Part shown: piece by piece, positions 60,290-60,856 of the stretch | Numbering within the stretch: position 1 is the first letter of the stretch | Layout: each line of letters starts with the position of its first letter | Assembly: GCA_029260765.1 (NCBI GenBank) | Contig: JAJDCP010000099.1 | Span: forward strand, 1 to 60,856 | Direction of reading: 5' to 3' | Length of the DNA stretch: 60,856 bases | Source of the DNA: Planctomycetota bacterium | GTDB taxonomy: Bacteria; Planctomycetota; J058; JAJDCP01 | The notes under the pieces: generated by a model | Databases searched by the model: none | What the model was told of the DNA's origin: nothing | What the model saw: the letters and a program-made list of their open reading frames with translations, nothing else | Translations under genes and position numbers: made by a program

Positions 60290-60856
60290 GTGCCCCGCTA
60301 TTGCTCTCATTGCGGATTGCCTCTGGGACCGAAAGGTCAACACCCTGGTAACGCTGTCGGCGTTCTGGAGCCGCCGGCTACTGGCGCTGCGGCACAAGCC
60401 CAGCCTCCCATTCCTGTCGGGGCTGGAGGAGCTGCTCCTGGCGCCGCTGATGCCGGAGCTGCTGGAGCCGGAGCCGCTGGCGCTGGTGCTGCTGCTGGCG
60501 CCGGAGCTGCTGCTGGCGCCGGCGCTGCTGGAGCCGGAGCCGCTGGAGCCGGAGCCGCTGGAGCCGGAGCCGGAGCCGCTGGAGCCGGAGCCGCTGGAGC
60601 CGGAGCCGCTGCTGGAGCCGGAGCCGCTGGAGCCGGAGCCGGAGCCGCTGGAGCCGGAGCCGCTGGCGCTGGAGCTGCTGCTGGCGCCGGAGCCGCTGGA
60701 GCCGGAGCCGCTGGAGCCGGAGCTGCCGGAGCCGCCGGAGCCGGAGCCGCCGGAGCAGCTGCTGGCGCTGGAGCTGCCGGAGCTGCTGGCGCCGGAGCCG
60801 CTGGAGCCGGAGCCGCTGGAGCCGGAGCCGCTGCTGGAGCAGGAGCCGCTGGAGCC
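60290..60856 (+). CDS. Zinc-knuckle protein with long Ala/Gly tract, 3' end outside window
   Basis: GTG 60290 has GGAG six bases upstream. The N-terminus PRYCSHCGLPLGPKGQHPG is a single CxxCG knuckle. From about residue 45 to the window edge the frame is only Ala and Gly (AAGAGAAGAG-type) coded by GCT/GCC/GGA, at least 140 residues. The knuckle resembles the one inside the M15 protein (CTKCGKPLSGDG). An ATG at 60264 is in another phase and gives a shorter, non-repeat product. The tract length suggests a flexible or fibre-like region. Confidence 0.6.
   Translation, partial: MPRYCSHCGLPLGPKGQHPGNAVGVLEPPATGAAAQAQPPIPVGAGGAAPGAADAGAAGAGAAGAGAAAGAGAAAGAGAAGAGAAGAGAAGAGAGAAGAGAAGAGAAAGAGAAGAGAGAAGAGAAGAGAAAGAGAAGAGAAGAGAAGAAGAGAAGAAAGAGAAGAAGAGAAGAGAAGAGAAAGAGAAGA

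Noticed and set aside
60264..60397. ATG at 60264 as start of the right-end gene
   Set aside because: It is in another phase and gives a short unrelated product; GTG 60290 has a GGAG site and opens the knuckle-Ala/Gly frame.
1..60856. tRNA and rRNA genes
   Set aside because: Reading for the GGTTCGANTCC arm on both strands and for conserved rRNA stretches found none.

Overview
The window is about 61 kb of high-GC bacterial DNA. Genes are packed tightly, many start on GTG or TTG, and most lie on the minus strand. Several products point to a diderm with peptidoglycan, probably in or near the Planctomycetota: a DUF6677-like membrane protein, a DUF1570-type gluzincin, a PEGA lipoprotein with the long C-terminal signature seen in that phylum, a signal peptidase I carrying extra Cys-pair domains, LptB, and an AnmK/NagZ murein-recycling pair. 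The giant TPR protein would also fit a myxobacterium-like genome. The placement is an inference from gene content.

Layout. At 1-4195 (minus, running off the left edge) lies a phage gpD/VgrG-like hub protein of a contractile injection system. It is fused to a very long Lys/Asp/Glu/Ala tail with four Ala/Gly hydrophobic segments and tandem DPEKKG repeats. From 16275 down to 4471 is one compact transcription unit: a small unknown protein, a PabA/TrpG amidotransferase, an O-antigen-ligase-like membrane protein with C-terminal TPRs, and a 2877-residue TPR solenoid. At 16276-17117 is a repeat-rich gap with a 224-bp MITE (17-bp terminal inverted repeats, 5-bp target duplication), short GGTTCGGAACC-type repeats and a decayed Uma2 gene. 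From 21007 to 17118 are a lone GspE-like ATPase, an acidic Cys-rich protein and an M15 peptidase joined to a TIM-barrel-like domain through a zinc-knuckle linker. From 24829 to 21135 are rnpA-yidD, a membrane protein, an XRE regulator whose S24 domain has lost its catalytic serine, the PEGA lipoprotein and a DUF1858-like protein.

24959-33269 is mixed: a double-CxxC protein, a secreted esterase whose ribosome site lies in a hairpin, a degenerate PP2C-like protein, the DUF1570 protein, MoaB, a NUDIX hydrolase, a lipoprotein and a TraB-family protein. 33435-36102 (plus) is anmK-nagZ, which should convert anhydro-muropeptides to MurNAc-6-P. From 47473 down to 36109 is a long minus-strand series: a class III cyclase-like protein, a DUF1445 protein, a FUSC-like transporter, a HAD phosphatase, a 1359-residue Ser/Thr kinase with TPRs, a GH26-like lipoprotein, a small membrane protein and a secreted M14 carboxypeptidase. 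Several of these overlap at start/stop codons.

A sigma-70 gene (49650-51044) is preceded by a gene-poor 1.2-kb stretch and followed by a second copy of the hairpin found inside the MITE. The right end (53585-60220, plus) is a housekeeping series: rph, rdgB, lepA, an expanded lepB, lptB, the DUF6677-like gene and a small membrane protein. The window closes inside a zinc-knuckle protein with a long Ala/Gly tract. Its CxxCGxPL motif also occurs in the M15 protein.
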